A stretch of DNA of 45,983 nt, taken from Chromera velia. Lineage: Eukaryota; Sar; Chromeraceae. Location: positions 21,688 to 67,670 of the forward strand of contig JAHBMJ010005729.1 in the NCBI GenBank assembly GCA_018398765.1. Direction: 5' to 3'. The notes under the pieces were generated by a model, which ran no database searches, was not told where the DNA came from, and saw only the letters and a program-made list of their open reading frames with translations. Shown here piece after piece: positions 34,641-45,367 of this stretch. Position 1 is the first letter of the stretch; each line of letters starts with the position of its first letter. Made by a program: the position numbers and the translations under genes.

Positions 34641-37600
34641 AGAGAGAGAGACGGACAGGAAGACAGACATGACAGACAGACTGACGCCGCAATCTCGCTC
34701 CTTGTTTTTGAGTCCACGGAGCTTGCCCACAGAGCCGTGTCGGTCTCCAGAGTGGACACCGTCGGAGTCGTGCCGCTCGTCACGAGGAACGCAGCGGAGG
34801 TTGCGGAGGCCGTGGCGCCGAGAGAATCCCGAACTCTCCCGATTGCCTGGCAGTACACGTTGCTCGAACTTCCCTGCATCCATGCGGGCAAGCAAAGATC
34901 AAGATGGAGGGGGGATCAATCCATCACTTGATGACTGCAAGGTGCTTCTGCATGGGAGGGGACTAGCTGACTAGGTGGAGGGAGATGCTGTGAGGAATAC
35001 CAGATGCAACCTTGGATCCATGCATGGTGTACATAGAGAGATGTATGGCAGGCACACCCTCTCCTGATTTGATTCTGAGATCAGAAAATACCTTTTCTCA
35101 TGTCTTTGCTGAAACCTCTCTGACTACATGGAGAATCACCAACCATGCAGCACAAGAAACTGACTGACTGACCTGAGGGACTTTTGTCTCCAAACGGCTC
35201 CCTCCTTCCGTGTAGCCCTGCAGCATCGTCGTGCTGACCCCCGAGACGTCTGTCGTTGCTCCCGTGCTGGTGTCCACAGTGACCTCCTTCAGCTCAAAAG
35301 AATACTCTAGAGCGACACCGGAGTCGTCGTCGATCCAACTGCACGCACGCAGGCAGAAACGCAACCAACTCACTCACTCACTCACTCACTCAGTCGACAG
35401 ATCGACAGACACAGTCATTGCAGTGACACGAAAGTATTTCTCTGTCCTCCACAAGAACACCATGCAGAGTCCTCGTGAAACCGATACGATTTCTGTCTCT
35501 CTTTCTCACACTGATTCACTCAGTCACTCATCAGACATTTGCTCGCAGTACTCCTCAGCCAACTACCCACGTATCCAACTACTCAACCACCCACTCACTC
35601 GTTCATGCATGCAACGACTCACGCAAGCCCCCCAAGGGTCATCTCACGAGAAAAAATGAAGGGCCGCTCGCGCAGGGGAGAATGCACAATCGTTCCTTCG
35701 AATGGAAAAGAAAACTACTTGGGGGGGGGTCAAGGAGCTCCAGCCTAGCTGCTGCACTGACTCGCAGACTCTACGTCCGATTGCCACAACAATGCATTGA
35801 CTCACTAACGGACTGACTCTGTTTGAAGGAAGGTAAAAAAGGTGGAGAAGAAAACGCCCGACAGAGGGGAGACCACCACGGTGCCCCCGGTGGGTTTCCC
35901 GTCTATTTGCAGCACTTCGCTCATCGCTGCCGGTTTGAAGATGTGCCACCTCCAGTCAGTGTCTGTGCTGCTGCTGTACATGTTCAGTCCCACTGTGAAC
36001 ACCCTCCCCAGCATTTCCGTCACCACAGACGAGGGCACGGTACCGGTGTAATACGCGACCGCGTGTTTCCCGCTTTCGCTCTCCACAGCGCCGAAGGGGG
36101 CAGAGGCGCTCGTCAGGCTGACAGTGGTGGTCTTGGAGAGAACTGAGTAGTCAGACAGGTAGCCAACCTGAAGGCACACGAGAAGAAAAAAAGAGAAGGA
36201 AAAGCAGGTACATTTACTCCCCCCCCAATGTCTGCAAGAGAGCTGCGACGATCATCGACGGACAGACGAAGCGACAGGACATATATACGCGCGCAAAAAA
36301 GAGAGAGGAAACCCAATCGGAGGGACAAAAAACGCTCCGGTCTCAACATCACCTGTGGCAGGTGCCTGTCATTCCATGTTCGTGATTACGTATATAGCAA
36401 ATTTTCATGCTCGTTTATACATGCTTTTGCACTATGCTTTTTTTTTCTCAGCTGCAACGGACGCCTTCCTGACCTGTTCTGCGTCGAGGGTATAGAAGGC
36501 ATCTATGTTCGCCGTCTCTGCGAATGTGTACACCTCCAGCTGGGGACTTACACTTGGCTGCACGCATGCATGCAGTTGTTTATGTATATATTACATAGAT
36601 ATTTTTTCATACAGAATTACATTGAAGTGAATGTGTACACCTCCAGCTGGGGACTCACACTTGGCTGCACGCATGCATTCAGTTGTTTACATTTGAAGTG
36701 AAGTGGGAGTATTTGGTGCATGGAGATGGTCAGAGAGTGCTTGCAGTTGCATGCACTCGTCTTCTTCCTTCATCTTCAAACCACGCAGATGCAAGCAAGA
36801 ATGTGAGTTGGGGAATGTGGAGCAGTCAGAAAGAAAGAAAAAAAAAAGAAAAAGAATGTGAGTTGGGGAACGTCGAGCAGTCAGAAAGAAAAAAAAAAAA
36901 AAGAATGTGAGTTGGGGAACGTCGAGCAGTCAGAAAGAAAGAAAAAAAAAAAGAATGTGAGTTGGGGAGCAGTCAGAAAGAAAGAAAAAAAAAAAAGAAT
37001 GTGAGGTGGGGAACGTCGAGCAGTCAGAAAGCAGCAGACAAGGAAGAAAATGGCGAACAGAGCGACCGAAGAAAATCATCTTAGACAAGTATTCGGCTTC
37101 CTCCAGTACCTTTGCACGCGTTCTGATTGACTCTGGAATTCCAAAAAGAATGAGGGACAGAGAGAGACAAACAAAGACACTCCCGCCCGCCAAAAGAATG
37201 ACACAGCAGAAAAGTGAGATAAAGAAATCAACTGACTGACATTGCAGTGGGAATTCGTGCCCCCTGTCGGGACCTGAGTGACAAAAGTGAAGTCAATGTC
37301 GAGGTCCTCAGGGAACTCCTCGACCGTCTGTGTCTGCAGCACCGTGCCCACAGAGACCGTCCTGCTCGCATCCACAGAGTAGACCGCAGCACCAATCGAC
37401 GCAGCACCTGAGTCAGTCGTTTTTGAGCTCGGTCGCAGCTCGATGGTTGTGGTTGTGTTCACTGCACTTCCCGTCTCCGTCGCTGCCCCCCCGAAGTCCG
37501 ACGCAATGTGGGTTCCTCCCGGAGTCATGACGGTGATTGTGAACCTGTAGAGCTGGCCTGCAAAGAAGCTGTTCGCAGCAACTTCCAGAGTGCCGTTGAT

Positions 37601-40600
37601 CAGCTGGGTGGTCATGGAGGCCAGAACGAGAGTCGGACACCCAGTGGAGGTCTCCTGCCGTGCTTTCGTGAAGTCCGTGGAGGAGTAAGCGATCGCCTCG
37701 CACTCAAAAAAGTACTCCAGAGGACCCTGGGTGCCGTACCGAGAGGGGTACAGGGAGGCCAGCTCGGCGTTGGGGTCCACGCTGAAGCTCGCGTCGATGA
37801 TTGTTGGGCAGAAAATGGAAGGGGTCACGGGAGCGACCACCATCGGGACAGCGGCGGACGACGCGAAGGCTCCGATTGTGACTGTGAACGTTGTGGAAGC
37901 AACGTTGGAGGCCACGGCTGGGTCTAGGTGACTGAAGTAGGCCTTCGCGGTGAAGGTCACAGTCGAGCTCTGAGGGAAAACTCCCGGGGGGAGAAGAATC
38001 GTGTTGGGGGATTTGTCTAGGTCGCGTGTGGAGACGACTGACGTCGCGTCTGTCCCGGAATTGAGATCCACTGTCCATGCGACTGTAATTGCTGTTTGGG
38101 CGCTTGGAATTGAAGAGCAAAGAGATGAGGTGGTGGGACTTCGGACTGCAATGGCGATGTGGATCTCCTCATTGGGGGAGGAGAGAGCAATGGAGGAGGA
38201 CCCGGAAAGCGGAATTGTGGCCTCAATGACGGGAAGATTCTCTGTCGGACGCACAGTGATACTCTTCGTGTTGCTAACCGCCTGGTATCCGAATATGTTC
38301 TTGACGGTTGCAGTGAACTCAACGGAGCCCCCTCCAGCAAATGCGGCGTCGCCCACAACGAGGGCCCACTCTGTGTCTGTCAAGGAGAACTGAAGCTTGG
38401 ACCTGTCGTCCACACCGGATGCTGCGGAAAGCGCGAATGTGAGGGTGGAGGGACACGTAAAAATCGTTCCCCCCGTGTCCTTGCAGACCCCGGCCCAGTC
38501 GACGTTCACCGGGTCCCTCCCACCCAGACCCGAACCGTCGACGACCGCCTTCACGTGCAAGGCGATGCACTCGCCTGCGTCTGTGAGAGGCCCTCTCAGC
38601 GTGACGGTCATCGAATATGCAGATTCTGCGACCTGGAGGGGAAACTCCACAGAGTCCCCCACGTTCGCCGAGTGGGTCCACCGCCGCTCGTAGATCGAGT
38701 AGGGGATCCACACAATCGCGTTGAAATTCTGCACCGAAGAACCGTGGAACGTCAGGGCATCCCCTGGTTGAATCAGACGGAAAGGAAGGGAGGGCAGCGT
38801 CCCCAACCGGATCAAAAGCGATCGTTTGGTCATCCAACGGCATTGAGCGCCCACCCCCAGACGAGTGAGCGTGGAGGTCTCGAAAAACGTGACCGTAGAA
38901 TCCGTCTCCGAGACGGCGTTGGAGCAGGCCCCCCACGCGGTTGCGTTCATGGCCTCCGTGGCCTGTTCCTCGTCGGTGCTCGCAGTGAGTGTGATGAAGG
39001 TGGTCTTTTGAATCGCCACGTCTGCATTGAATTGGACGATCATCTCCGATAGTGATGCGTCGGTGAATCTGACTGCCCTTGTGTAGTAGTTACGTGTGCT
39101 CGGGGCGGGGGTTTCAATGCCTTCGCAGATGATCAGGGCGTCGAACGGGAAGGTCGCTGTGAGGGTGGCGTCTGTCTTGCTGTTCGTGTCGATGTAGTCC
39201 TTCAGATCGTACGCGCACCCGTACCGAGTGTACACAGCGTCGCTCGACGCTGTGCACTTGTAGAAACATCGGGTCAAAGCAGCAACTCCGGGATTGTCTG
39301 CGCCTCCCGACTCGCAGAAGTTCAAGTCGCTCGGCAGAAGTGCCACTGCTGTGGATCGTGCAAAGCTGCAGTACCGATTGCAGTCTGCGAGGGGGGGGAA
39401 GCTGCCGTCCTCTCTGCAGCTCCATCCGTCCTCCACCTGACAAAGGGCCGAGCACCCATCCCCGTTGGCGGTGTTCCCGTCCTCACACTCTTCTCCTGGG
39501 GACCAGAACCCGTCGCCGCACAGGGGCCGTTGGCAGACCGTCCCCGTCATGTTGGTGTTTATGAACAGGTCAAGGTATCCCAGGTCCTCCCTGCAAGCAC
39601 ACGAGTGTCCCGTGGGAGTGTCCCGACAAACCGCTTGAGTCGCGCACGTGCTGGCAGCTGCGCAGGTCTGGGTGCCCCCCGATTCTGCATGCATGCATGC
39701 AATGCCATCAGACTGATGAAGTACATGAACGCAAAGAAGGAAGGCAGTACATCAATATTGGCACTTGAAACGAATACAAGAAGGAAGGCACGAGGCCCTT
39801 TGAGGGAAAGCTGAGCCTTTAAAAACAGATGGACGGACCTTCCAAAACGGAAGCCGATGAAAAAAAAAGGGGGAGGCCAATCCAATCCACATAAACAATA
39901 CGTGATATCAATAAGGAGAAGAAGAAAGCCTACTGACCTTCACAGACAGGAATCGAGGCTTGATAGAAGAACGACTGCCCGGACAGAGGGTTGTTCGGAT
40001 CATTGGAGCTGTAGTCGTACACCCCCGTGCAGGTGAAAGAAGGCGCTGCAGTGCCAGAGAGGGTGCCGCTACTGCAGCTGAAAGTGATGGTCGACGCTTC
40101 CGCCGTCGTGGCGGTTGCAGGCTCAGTGCCCGACGAGGTTCTCTGCAGCCCCTCCGACAGGCCTTCCGGTGTGGTCGCGAACGAATTCCACTTATCGTTC
40201 GTGTCCTGAAGCGAACAATAAGGGTCGCTGTGCGTCGTCGCAACGCAATAGCAGTTCACTGCGGCTGCGGTGTACGTGTGTGAGAAGGAGGTGCTGCAAC
40301 TGGCGTCTGCCGTCACCGCTGCTGCACAGGCGGAGATGGTCACGGCTGTACCCGACGTCACTCCGGACGGCTGCGTTGTCGCACCGCTGCATTTGGCCCC
40401 GGCCTTTCTGAGGATGATCGTGGAGTCGCAGGTGGCGGCTGCAGATAGATTGGCATTTTTGATGATAGGAAGATAAACGTCAATTCTTTTTGAAAGAAAT
40501 CTATTGTGCAAAACATCATTCTGACTCAAGGCTTCTTTCTGAAAACTTTCCCATGGATCCTCCCTCCTCGCGGGGCCGTGTGGATCGACCCTTTGGCTTA

Positions 40601-43600
40601 ATTGGGTAGCTGCTGAAAGAAGGAAGGAAGAATGCGATGCGAAGCTTTCTTTCAAAACGAGAAGAAGACGAGCGGGAGCATAAGCATGCATTCCTCAAGC
40701 CAAACGAAAGAAAGACAAGAAAGAAAAGACACAATCCATGGGAACCATTTGGCAGTCTTCATGCTGTCATTGACCAACCCTGCATGCGTCAATTAATTAA
40801 CAGAACATTTGCCAATTGTCCTTGCGTGCGTCAATTACTTCATGCTGCCATTGACGGACCCGAAATGACAGGAGAGGACTCTGTGAAGACGATGTCGGAG
40901 GCTCCGTATGCAGTGCCGTTGCAGGTGACGTCCTTCTCGAGGTACGACTTTTCGAATCTGAACGAGTATCCGGGGTTTGCGAGGAGGTAGACCTGACCTG
41001 AGGCCCCCACGGACATCGTGCTGCCAGTGGAGAAACCGATTCCCTCATAATTCGACAAAGCGGCCAGAGAGGGGGACACCAGATCGCAGGGTTGCTCTGC
41101 AGACAGACAGAAAGAGCAAAAAGAAGAAGAAGAAGAAGAAGAAGACGACAGTGAAAATACGAAACCCAGGAAGAGGATAAAACGAAAAATACGGCAGAGG
41201 CATTCTCTGTAGAGAAACGAATCTGCCTTCCATCAAGAGAAGACGCAAGACGATTACAGATTGTGAGATAAAGAAAGGCACTGACTGACCAATGCAAGAC
41301 GGTGTCACTCCGAGTGTAGGTTGGTAGATGTACTCCCTGTAGTTCCGAGTGTCTGAGGGGTCGAGGAGGCACTGGAACTGGAAGGATTGGGTCTCCGCAC
41401 CGTCGTAGAATGCGAAGCCGGGGTCGCATGAAAGGCTCTCCGTGTTGGCAGCATTCGGCAGGGCGGTGGGGAGATCCGAGGAAAAAGTCACATTCGCGAG
41501 GGTGGCAGCCAGCTCAGCGTGAGTGCAGGTGTCGACTGCAGTTGTTGGGTTGGGGGGGGAACTTTTGCAGCAACAGACGAATGATGGCAAAGACACAGCG
41601 AAAGAAAAAGTGTGTCGGAGGTACAAACAAACGGAAGGGAAAAGGAGGGTAAGTGACTTACTTACAGCTCGATCGAGGGAGATAAGAGACGAGGGGGGCA
41701 TGCGAGAACCGAAACGAAAGGGGAGAAAGAAGGAAAACAGTGACTGCCTGTGACACGCATATCTGTTCGCCACTCACCGACTGTGCAAGAAGGAGGTTCT
41801 AGTCGCCAGAAATATTCCGTCTCCCCTGCGGCAAAGCTATCAGCAGCTGCGCACAGAGCGGACGCGTTCACTTGTGTTTCCCCTCTGTCCCCATTCTCAA
41901 ACCTGTATCCGTAAGCGCACTGGAAGCTTATCGTTGTCTCGGAAGTCCCGTGGCTGACAAAGACGCTGTCCGAAGCGCTGTACCCTGCCACGGCTGTGGC
42001 TCGGGTGTCTCCGCCTGTCGAGACGCTCAGCTGCAAAGAAGAAAAGAATTAATTAAGGGAAAACGACAGAAATATATATAATCAAAAAGAGATAGACGCT
42101 CCCAAAGTCGCACTGCTCTACTGGTCGAAAAAGACATCTGAATTTCCACCCAAATTTCGTCTTAATTTGGAAAAGCTTGTCAGACAAACTAACAAGGCAT
42201 CCTTTTTGCGTCGCATTGCCAAGTGACTCGCTAAAGAGGTTTCATCATAATCAAGACCTTCGCATCCCACAAAAAGAAGACAAGGTGAACAAAGACGCAC
42301 AGACAAACCAACCTGCGGTCTCATGGTGTCCATGTTGAGGGCAAATGAGTTCACGTTCCTGTCTGCAGTGAAGCTCAGGCACTCGGTTGCGTTGGTACAC
42401 TGGCAGTCTCCAGTGGAGTTATTGTACCAGAAGAGCCCATCTGCGCATGTGGCACTGTTACTCTGCACGTACGCTGCGCAGGCCGTCACGTTATCGAATG
42501 CGGAGCCGTGGGCTGCCGTGAGATCGCCGTTCTGAGTTCCTGGAGAACATTTCTGGTGCTGGCCTATCATCACGGCACCCGACGCCGCGCAGTTCTGGCC
42601 GCCAGCCACTGCAAAGAGAGGAAGGAGAGAGGACGAAAGGTCTCACGAGGGGGCCGGGACGGCGAGAAAGTCGATTCGTCATGAGCATCACAATGGAAAG
42701 AGAAGGTGGGATCTAGATCGCGTTGGGATATTCTTGTGTAGCACAGGGATAGCTGTGTGGCCTCACAGGACAAAGGTACAAACCAAGAAACAGAAGAATC
42801 GATTTTAAGGCTGCATGGACACTTGAATTGAAACAACCTCCCAATGATTTCCCTTCACTTACCGACGCATAGGGGCTTTCTGCCTTTGTACGTGGCCTCC
42901 CCCGGCAGGTCCCCTGTGCAGTTGAAGTCCACCCCCTGATTGCCCGACCCCTGTGTGCTCACGAACCCGCCCTCGCATGCGTAGGTGAAGGAGGCAGTCA
43001 CGCCGAGCGAGGCGCTCCCGCCAGATGTCTGGAGAGATACCGTCGCGTTGTCGCTCTGCACCCACGAGACGCTGTCTGCACACGTCATGGCTGCACAGAG
43101 AAGAGAGAGGAAAAAGAGAGAGAGAGCGTTCCACACACACATCTACCCATGAGTTCGCCATCAATGTACAAATGGCCAACTGAGCCTTGTTTTTTCTTTC
43201 CCATCCAACGAAAAAGATCACGTGTCTCTTCTTCACCTTTTCGTGCACGTCCTTTGGGAGGAAATAGGAAGGATCACCTAAGGCAACTAACTGTCCATGA
43301 TCTTGATCTGCTTCGCTGTTGTGTAACAAAAACCGACTCTCTCTCTCTCTTTCTCTCTCTGTGTCTCTCTTTCTCTCTCTCTTTCTGTCTGCCTCCCTGT
43401 GTCAGTGCTAGAAAATTCCAAAAAAAAAAGGAAATTCCTGACAGGGACAGAAGGAGACAAAAAGGGGTGGGTCATTTTGATGCCCCTCATGGACATCCGG
43501 AAAGAAGCGTTTATGTTGAGACAGTTGTATTCACTCGGTTCCGTTCTTTTGGGAAGAACTGACCGGAGCACGCCGTGCCGTCCCCTGAGTAGCCGTTGTT

Positions 43601-43688
43601 GCAGGTGCAGGTGAAGCTGCTCGTAGTGTCCGTGCAGTACCCGTCGGTGTGGCAGTTGTGGAGGCCCAGCGTGCACTCATCGAGTCCT

Positions 43689-43728
<40 letters not shown>

Positions 43729-45367
43729 ATCCACAAATATTTTTGTGATCATACAGGGCATACAGGCAATTATAGGCAGGCACGCACATGCCGATGGACG
43801 CGGACACACGTGTACACGAGCCACGACTAAACAAACACTTTTTTTTTCGGGAGACAGAAGGACGAGCTGAATGATTCAGTAAGGACAGGAATATCTGAGC
43901 GACAGGAGAATATCCAGACCATTGAAAAGGACACAGCCAGGCACACCAGACTCGAGAAAGCACCTGCACTATCACAAACACAAGCATGCACAGTACATGC
44001 ATGCAGATAGAAGGAGGGAGAGACCGACGGACCCACCACAGGGCGAGTGGTCCCACATCATCGTGATCACGTCAAGAGTCGCGCCCACGCACTGCTTCAC
44101 GTTCCTCCCGAGGTCCACGACTGCATGCATCAGATGCATGGATGGATGCATAGACAGAGACACACAGAGCAAGAGATATAGTGAAGGTCAAAAGACATTG
44201 TGCAGACATTAATTGTGCATGGGGACATCTGTAGACCGGGTAGGTCAGTTCGCATGAAAAACAGAGAGAGAGGGAGGGAGAAACGAAAGAAGAAAAGAAA
44301 AGAAGAGAGTAGGAAAAATAAAAAAAGGATTTGTCGAAATAACGTTTCTTATCGAGGCACTCACCGCTCCAGTTGTCTCCTATTGTGGCGTCGGTGGAGC
44401 CGATGCTTGTCGTTGCGCCATTTCCCAGCTGACCCAGCCCTCCGTACCCCCCTGCCGTATTCATTTTTGTTTGTTTGTGTATGTCGATCGATCCTCAAAT
44501 ACATGCATGCATGCATGCATGGTTTGCATACGTACTTTCAAATTTATGGTGCTTCATTCAGGTATTGCCAATCTGTCGGCAAATTGCGATTCCATTCTTC
44601 GGCAGGGCACGTTAACGTATTCTAGAAGCCACCCATACAAGAGACAGACGTTGAAGATTCTTCGAAAGACGGGAGAGACTTCGCTTAGCGAAACGCGATG
44701 TGCGAGATGAAGAAGAAAACAGGCATCGATCCATTCCAGTACTGACTGACTGACTCACTGAGTACTCACTGACTCACTGACTCACTACTCACTGACTCAC
44801 TGACTCACTGAGTGACTGACTGACTGACTGACAGCATTTTAGTTCGGTGTTGCCATCCAGAGCTGCGCAGGTGTGGTGGGCCTGGGAGGCAGAGAAGAGC
44901 CTGAGGGGCCATCGGCTGGTCCCAAAGTTCACTGCCACAGCGCTCGCCATGGGGAGGTAGGAAGACCCCCCACCGACCGCGGTGTTGGTCACCGCGGAGC
45001 CCTGCAGGGAGAGGGGCGGTGATGTTTCCGTTTTATGAGCTTTGTTGTGGGAGGGCCAATCTGATCCTTCCTTCCTATGTGTCGCAGCAGTCGATCGAAG
45101 CACAGTCGCTCCTCTTGATCGATCGTACCGTTTTCTCAGCAATCTTCCTTTGAGATCAGCAGCGTCTGATCATTCTAAAGATACCTGCTGTCCTGACAAC
45201 CTCACACAAGGCGAAAAATAAAAAACAATTAACGGATCCAAAGAAGTCTCTCGATGTCATCTCTCTGCAGGCAGGCTCACCATTCCGAAAGGATCCGGAG
45301 TGTTGCTGCCCAAATTCTCGATCGATCCCCAACACTTCACATAGGGAGAAGCGGAAGATGTCTTGTC
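23664..45367 (-). CDS. giant polycystin-1-like REJ/GPS membrane protein, 23 exons in window, 5' end missing
   Basis: Exons, 5' to 3': 45367-45281, 45001-44833, 44451-44365, 44120-44037, 43686-43564, 43090-42863, 42608-42313, 42030-41778, 41535-41290, 41096-40860, 40438-39938, 39684-37241, 36557-36474, 36167-35818, 35338-35173, 34873-34686, 34400-34085, 33484-32406, 31872-28968, 28491-25972, 25456-25329, 24951-24717, 23717-23664. They sum to 12,780 nt: one open frame of 4,259 residues plus TGA. Order: RCC1-like repeats, EGF, Sushi-like modules, EGF and Cys-rich repeat, REJ-like region, GPS, membrane helix 1, long cytosolic part, then several membrane segments. REJ plus GPS plus a late membrane cluster is the plan of polycystin-1-type receptors, which sense extracellular ligands or force and self-cleave at the GPS. 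No PLAT domain was recognised. Phase agrees at every junction; small extra exons in large introns remain possible. Confidence 0.82.
23733..24546. repeat. 0.8-kb (CATC)n/(CGTC)n microsatellite in the last intron
   Basis: Tetranucleotide array of CATC with regular CGTC variants and rare CTTC, CATT and AGTC. It occupies most of the intron between exons 22 and 23 of the giant gene. The IHPSIHPS and DGWMDGWM reading frames are repeat artefacts. Confidence 0.95.
25418..25558 (-). repeat. hairpin element with duplicated acceptor junction, locus C
   Basis: Identical 49-bp copies at 25418-25466 and 25510-25558 flank a 43-bp insert whose arms TTCATTTTCATACA (25466-25479) and TGTATGAAAATGAA (25496-25509) pair perfectly around a 16-nt loop. 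Each copy contains a TGCATGCAG acceptor plus the first 38-39 nt of exon 21, so the gene has two equal acceptors, at 25548 and 25456. The upstream one would add 92 nt, shift the frame and meet a stop. Confidence 0.9.
25972..28491 (-). CDS. exon 20: Lys/Ser-Asp repeat domain and two membrane segments
   Basis: 840 codons. About 28210-27110 encodes alternating blocks of basic ([14 protein letters not shown]) and acidic Ser/Asp ([14 protein letters not shown]) sequence, roughly eight cycles, like the phospho-acceptor repeats of Nopp140-type proteins. A compact region follows ([37 protein letters not shown]), then two hydrophobic segments ([37 protein letters not shown]). The plus-strand ORF of 493 codons over the repeat is antisense and rejected. 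Confidence 0.8.
28968..31872 (-). CDS. exon 19: large cytosolic region, no recognised domain
   Basis: 968 codons. Begins after the first membrane helix with a Cys-rich basic patch ([11 protein letters not shown], possibly palmitoylated), then a Lys/Glu-rich probable coiled coil, then a region with conserved-looking blocks ([31 protein letters not shown]). Later parts are acidic and disordered. It could hide a diverged PLAT or other domain; I see no defining motif. Confidence 0.7.
32000..32142 (-). repeat. hairpin element with 50-bp flanking duplication, locus E
   Basis: Identical 50-bp copies (32000-32049 and 32093-32142) flank a 43-bp insert with arms ATTGACGCACGCA and TGCGTGCGTCAAT. Period 93 bp, the same geometry as loci C and D but a different hairpin sequence. 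It lies inside intron 18, 128 nt upstream of the exon-19 acceptor, and does not include a known junction. Confidence 0.9.
32305..32392. repeat. (CTTT)n/(CTTC)n microsatellite
   Basis: Pyrimidine tetranucleotide run (purine on the gene strand) next to the donor of exon 18, in intron 18 of the giant gene. Confidence 0.9.
32406..36557 (-). CDS. exons 13-18: GAIN-like region, GPS motif and first membrane helix
   Basis: Six exons (36557-36474 to 33484-32406) lead into a GPS at about 32745-32610: [16 protein letters not shown], then [10 protein letters not shown]. The His-Leu-Thr cleavage triad (codons 32632-32624) is intact, so autoproteolysis between Leu and Thr is plausible. Only two of the usual four GPS cysteines are visible. 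After a Glu-rich linker comes a hydrophobic stretch ([18 protein letters not shown]), membrane segment 1, at the end of exon 18. Confidence 0.75.
33786..33919 (-). repeat. hairpin element with ~30-bp flanking duplication, locus F
   Basis: Copies at 33786-33814 and 33887-33919 (GATC-rich) flank a 72-bp insert with TACTTTCATACAGAATTC on the left and GAATTCTATATGAACGTA on the right. It lies in intron 17. Adjacent minus-strand sequence (33993-33960) reads [11 protein letters not shown] with a possible GTATGT donor, so an unrecognised small exon may be involved; the 17-to-18 junction is in phase without it. Confidence 0.75.
36522..36689 (-). repeat. element with duplicated acceptor junction, locus G
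   Basis: 61-bp copies (36522-36582 and 36629-36689, two mismatches) flank a 46-bp insert containing TTTTTTCATACAGAATTAC. Each copy carries a 3' acceptor (GTGCAG in the exon-joined copy) and the first 36 nt of exon 13. The copy at 36522-36582 is continuous with the in-frame 84-nt exon 36557-36474; the other reads into a stop soon after the copied segment. The hairpin is weaker here than at C or D. Confidence 0.8.
36798..37030. repeat. ~50-bp minisatellite in intron 12
   Basis: Five copies of AGAATGTGAGTTGGGGAACG...GAGCAGTCAGAAAGAAAG with A-tracts of varying length, starting near 36798, 36853, 36902, 36952 and 36996. Confidence 0.85.
37241..39684 (-). CDS. exon 12: EGF-like, Cys-rich repeat and REJ-like region
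   Basis: An 814-codon exon. It opens with an EGF-like segment (TCATQAVC...GHSCACRED), then [20 protein letters not shown] with [15 protein letters not shown], the DUF4215/Myxococcus-type Cys-rich repeat. The remainder (about 39300-37241) is Ser/Thr/Val-rich beta-type sequence with REJ-like pieces such as [18 protein letters not shown] and [17 protein letters not shown] (receptor for egg jelly) is diagnostic of polycystin-1 relatives; I assign it by pattern, not by profile search. Confidence 0.6.
39938..43090 (-). CDS. exons 6-11: Sushi/CCP-like and related Cys modules
   Basis: Exons 43090-42863, 41535-41290 and probably 42030-41778, 41096-40860 and the end of 40438-39938 show the Sushi pattern C...(F/Y)xCxxG(F/Y)...C...PxC (for example FTYACEGGF...[12 protein letters not shown]...TPSC). 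Exon 42608-42313 and the first half of 40438-39938 share another Cys pattern ([26 protein letters not shown]) that I do not recognise. Together they cover visible residues about 184-770. Confidence 0.6.
40757..40855 (-). repeat. short duplication flanking an inserted element, locus H
   Basis: CTTCATGCTGTCATTGAC (40757-40774) recurs at 40838-40855 with one change, around a 63-bp insert that contains two copies of a motif close to GCGTGCGTCAATTA. On the gene strand the insert reads TTGACGCACGCAAGG, resembling the arm of locus E. One copy lies within a few bases of the exon-10 donor (40859). Confidence 0.55.
43564..43686 (-). CDS. exon 5: calcium-binding EGF-like domain
   Basis: [17 protein letters not shown] followed by [19 protein letters not shown]: six cysteines and the D-E-C start typical of calcium-binding EGF modules (visible residues about 143-183). 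The whole domain is one exon bounded by phase-1 introns, a classic shufflable module. Confidence 0.9.
43690..43730. repeat. (CA)n microsatellite
   Basis: CA run just upstream of the exon-5 acceptor (TG on the gene strand, part of the splice-site pyrimidine-purine tract). A similar CA/GA run lies at 34603-34651 in intron 16. Confidence 0.85.
44037..45367 (-). CDS. exons 1-4 in window: RCC1-like repeat region
   Basis: Residues 1-142 of the visible protein. Signature pieces are [11 protein letters not shown] in exon 1, [16 protein letters not shown] at the end of exon 2 (Trp codon split T|GG) and [12 protein letters not shown] in exon 3: the C-alpha/beta-C-W-G...GQLG pattern of RCC1-type beta-propeller repeats. 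Exon 4 ([12 protein letters not shown]) fits a degenerate repeat. More blades probably lie beyond the right edge. These are extracellular here, unlike nuclear RCC1. Confidence 0.65.
44741..44832. repeat. (ACTG)n tetranucleotide tract at a splice donor
   Basis: ACTG/ACTC repeats which on the gene strand read GTCAGTCAGTCAGTCAGT and begin exactly at the donor of exon 2 (44832). The repeat therefore forms the 5' splice site. Confidence 0.85.
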
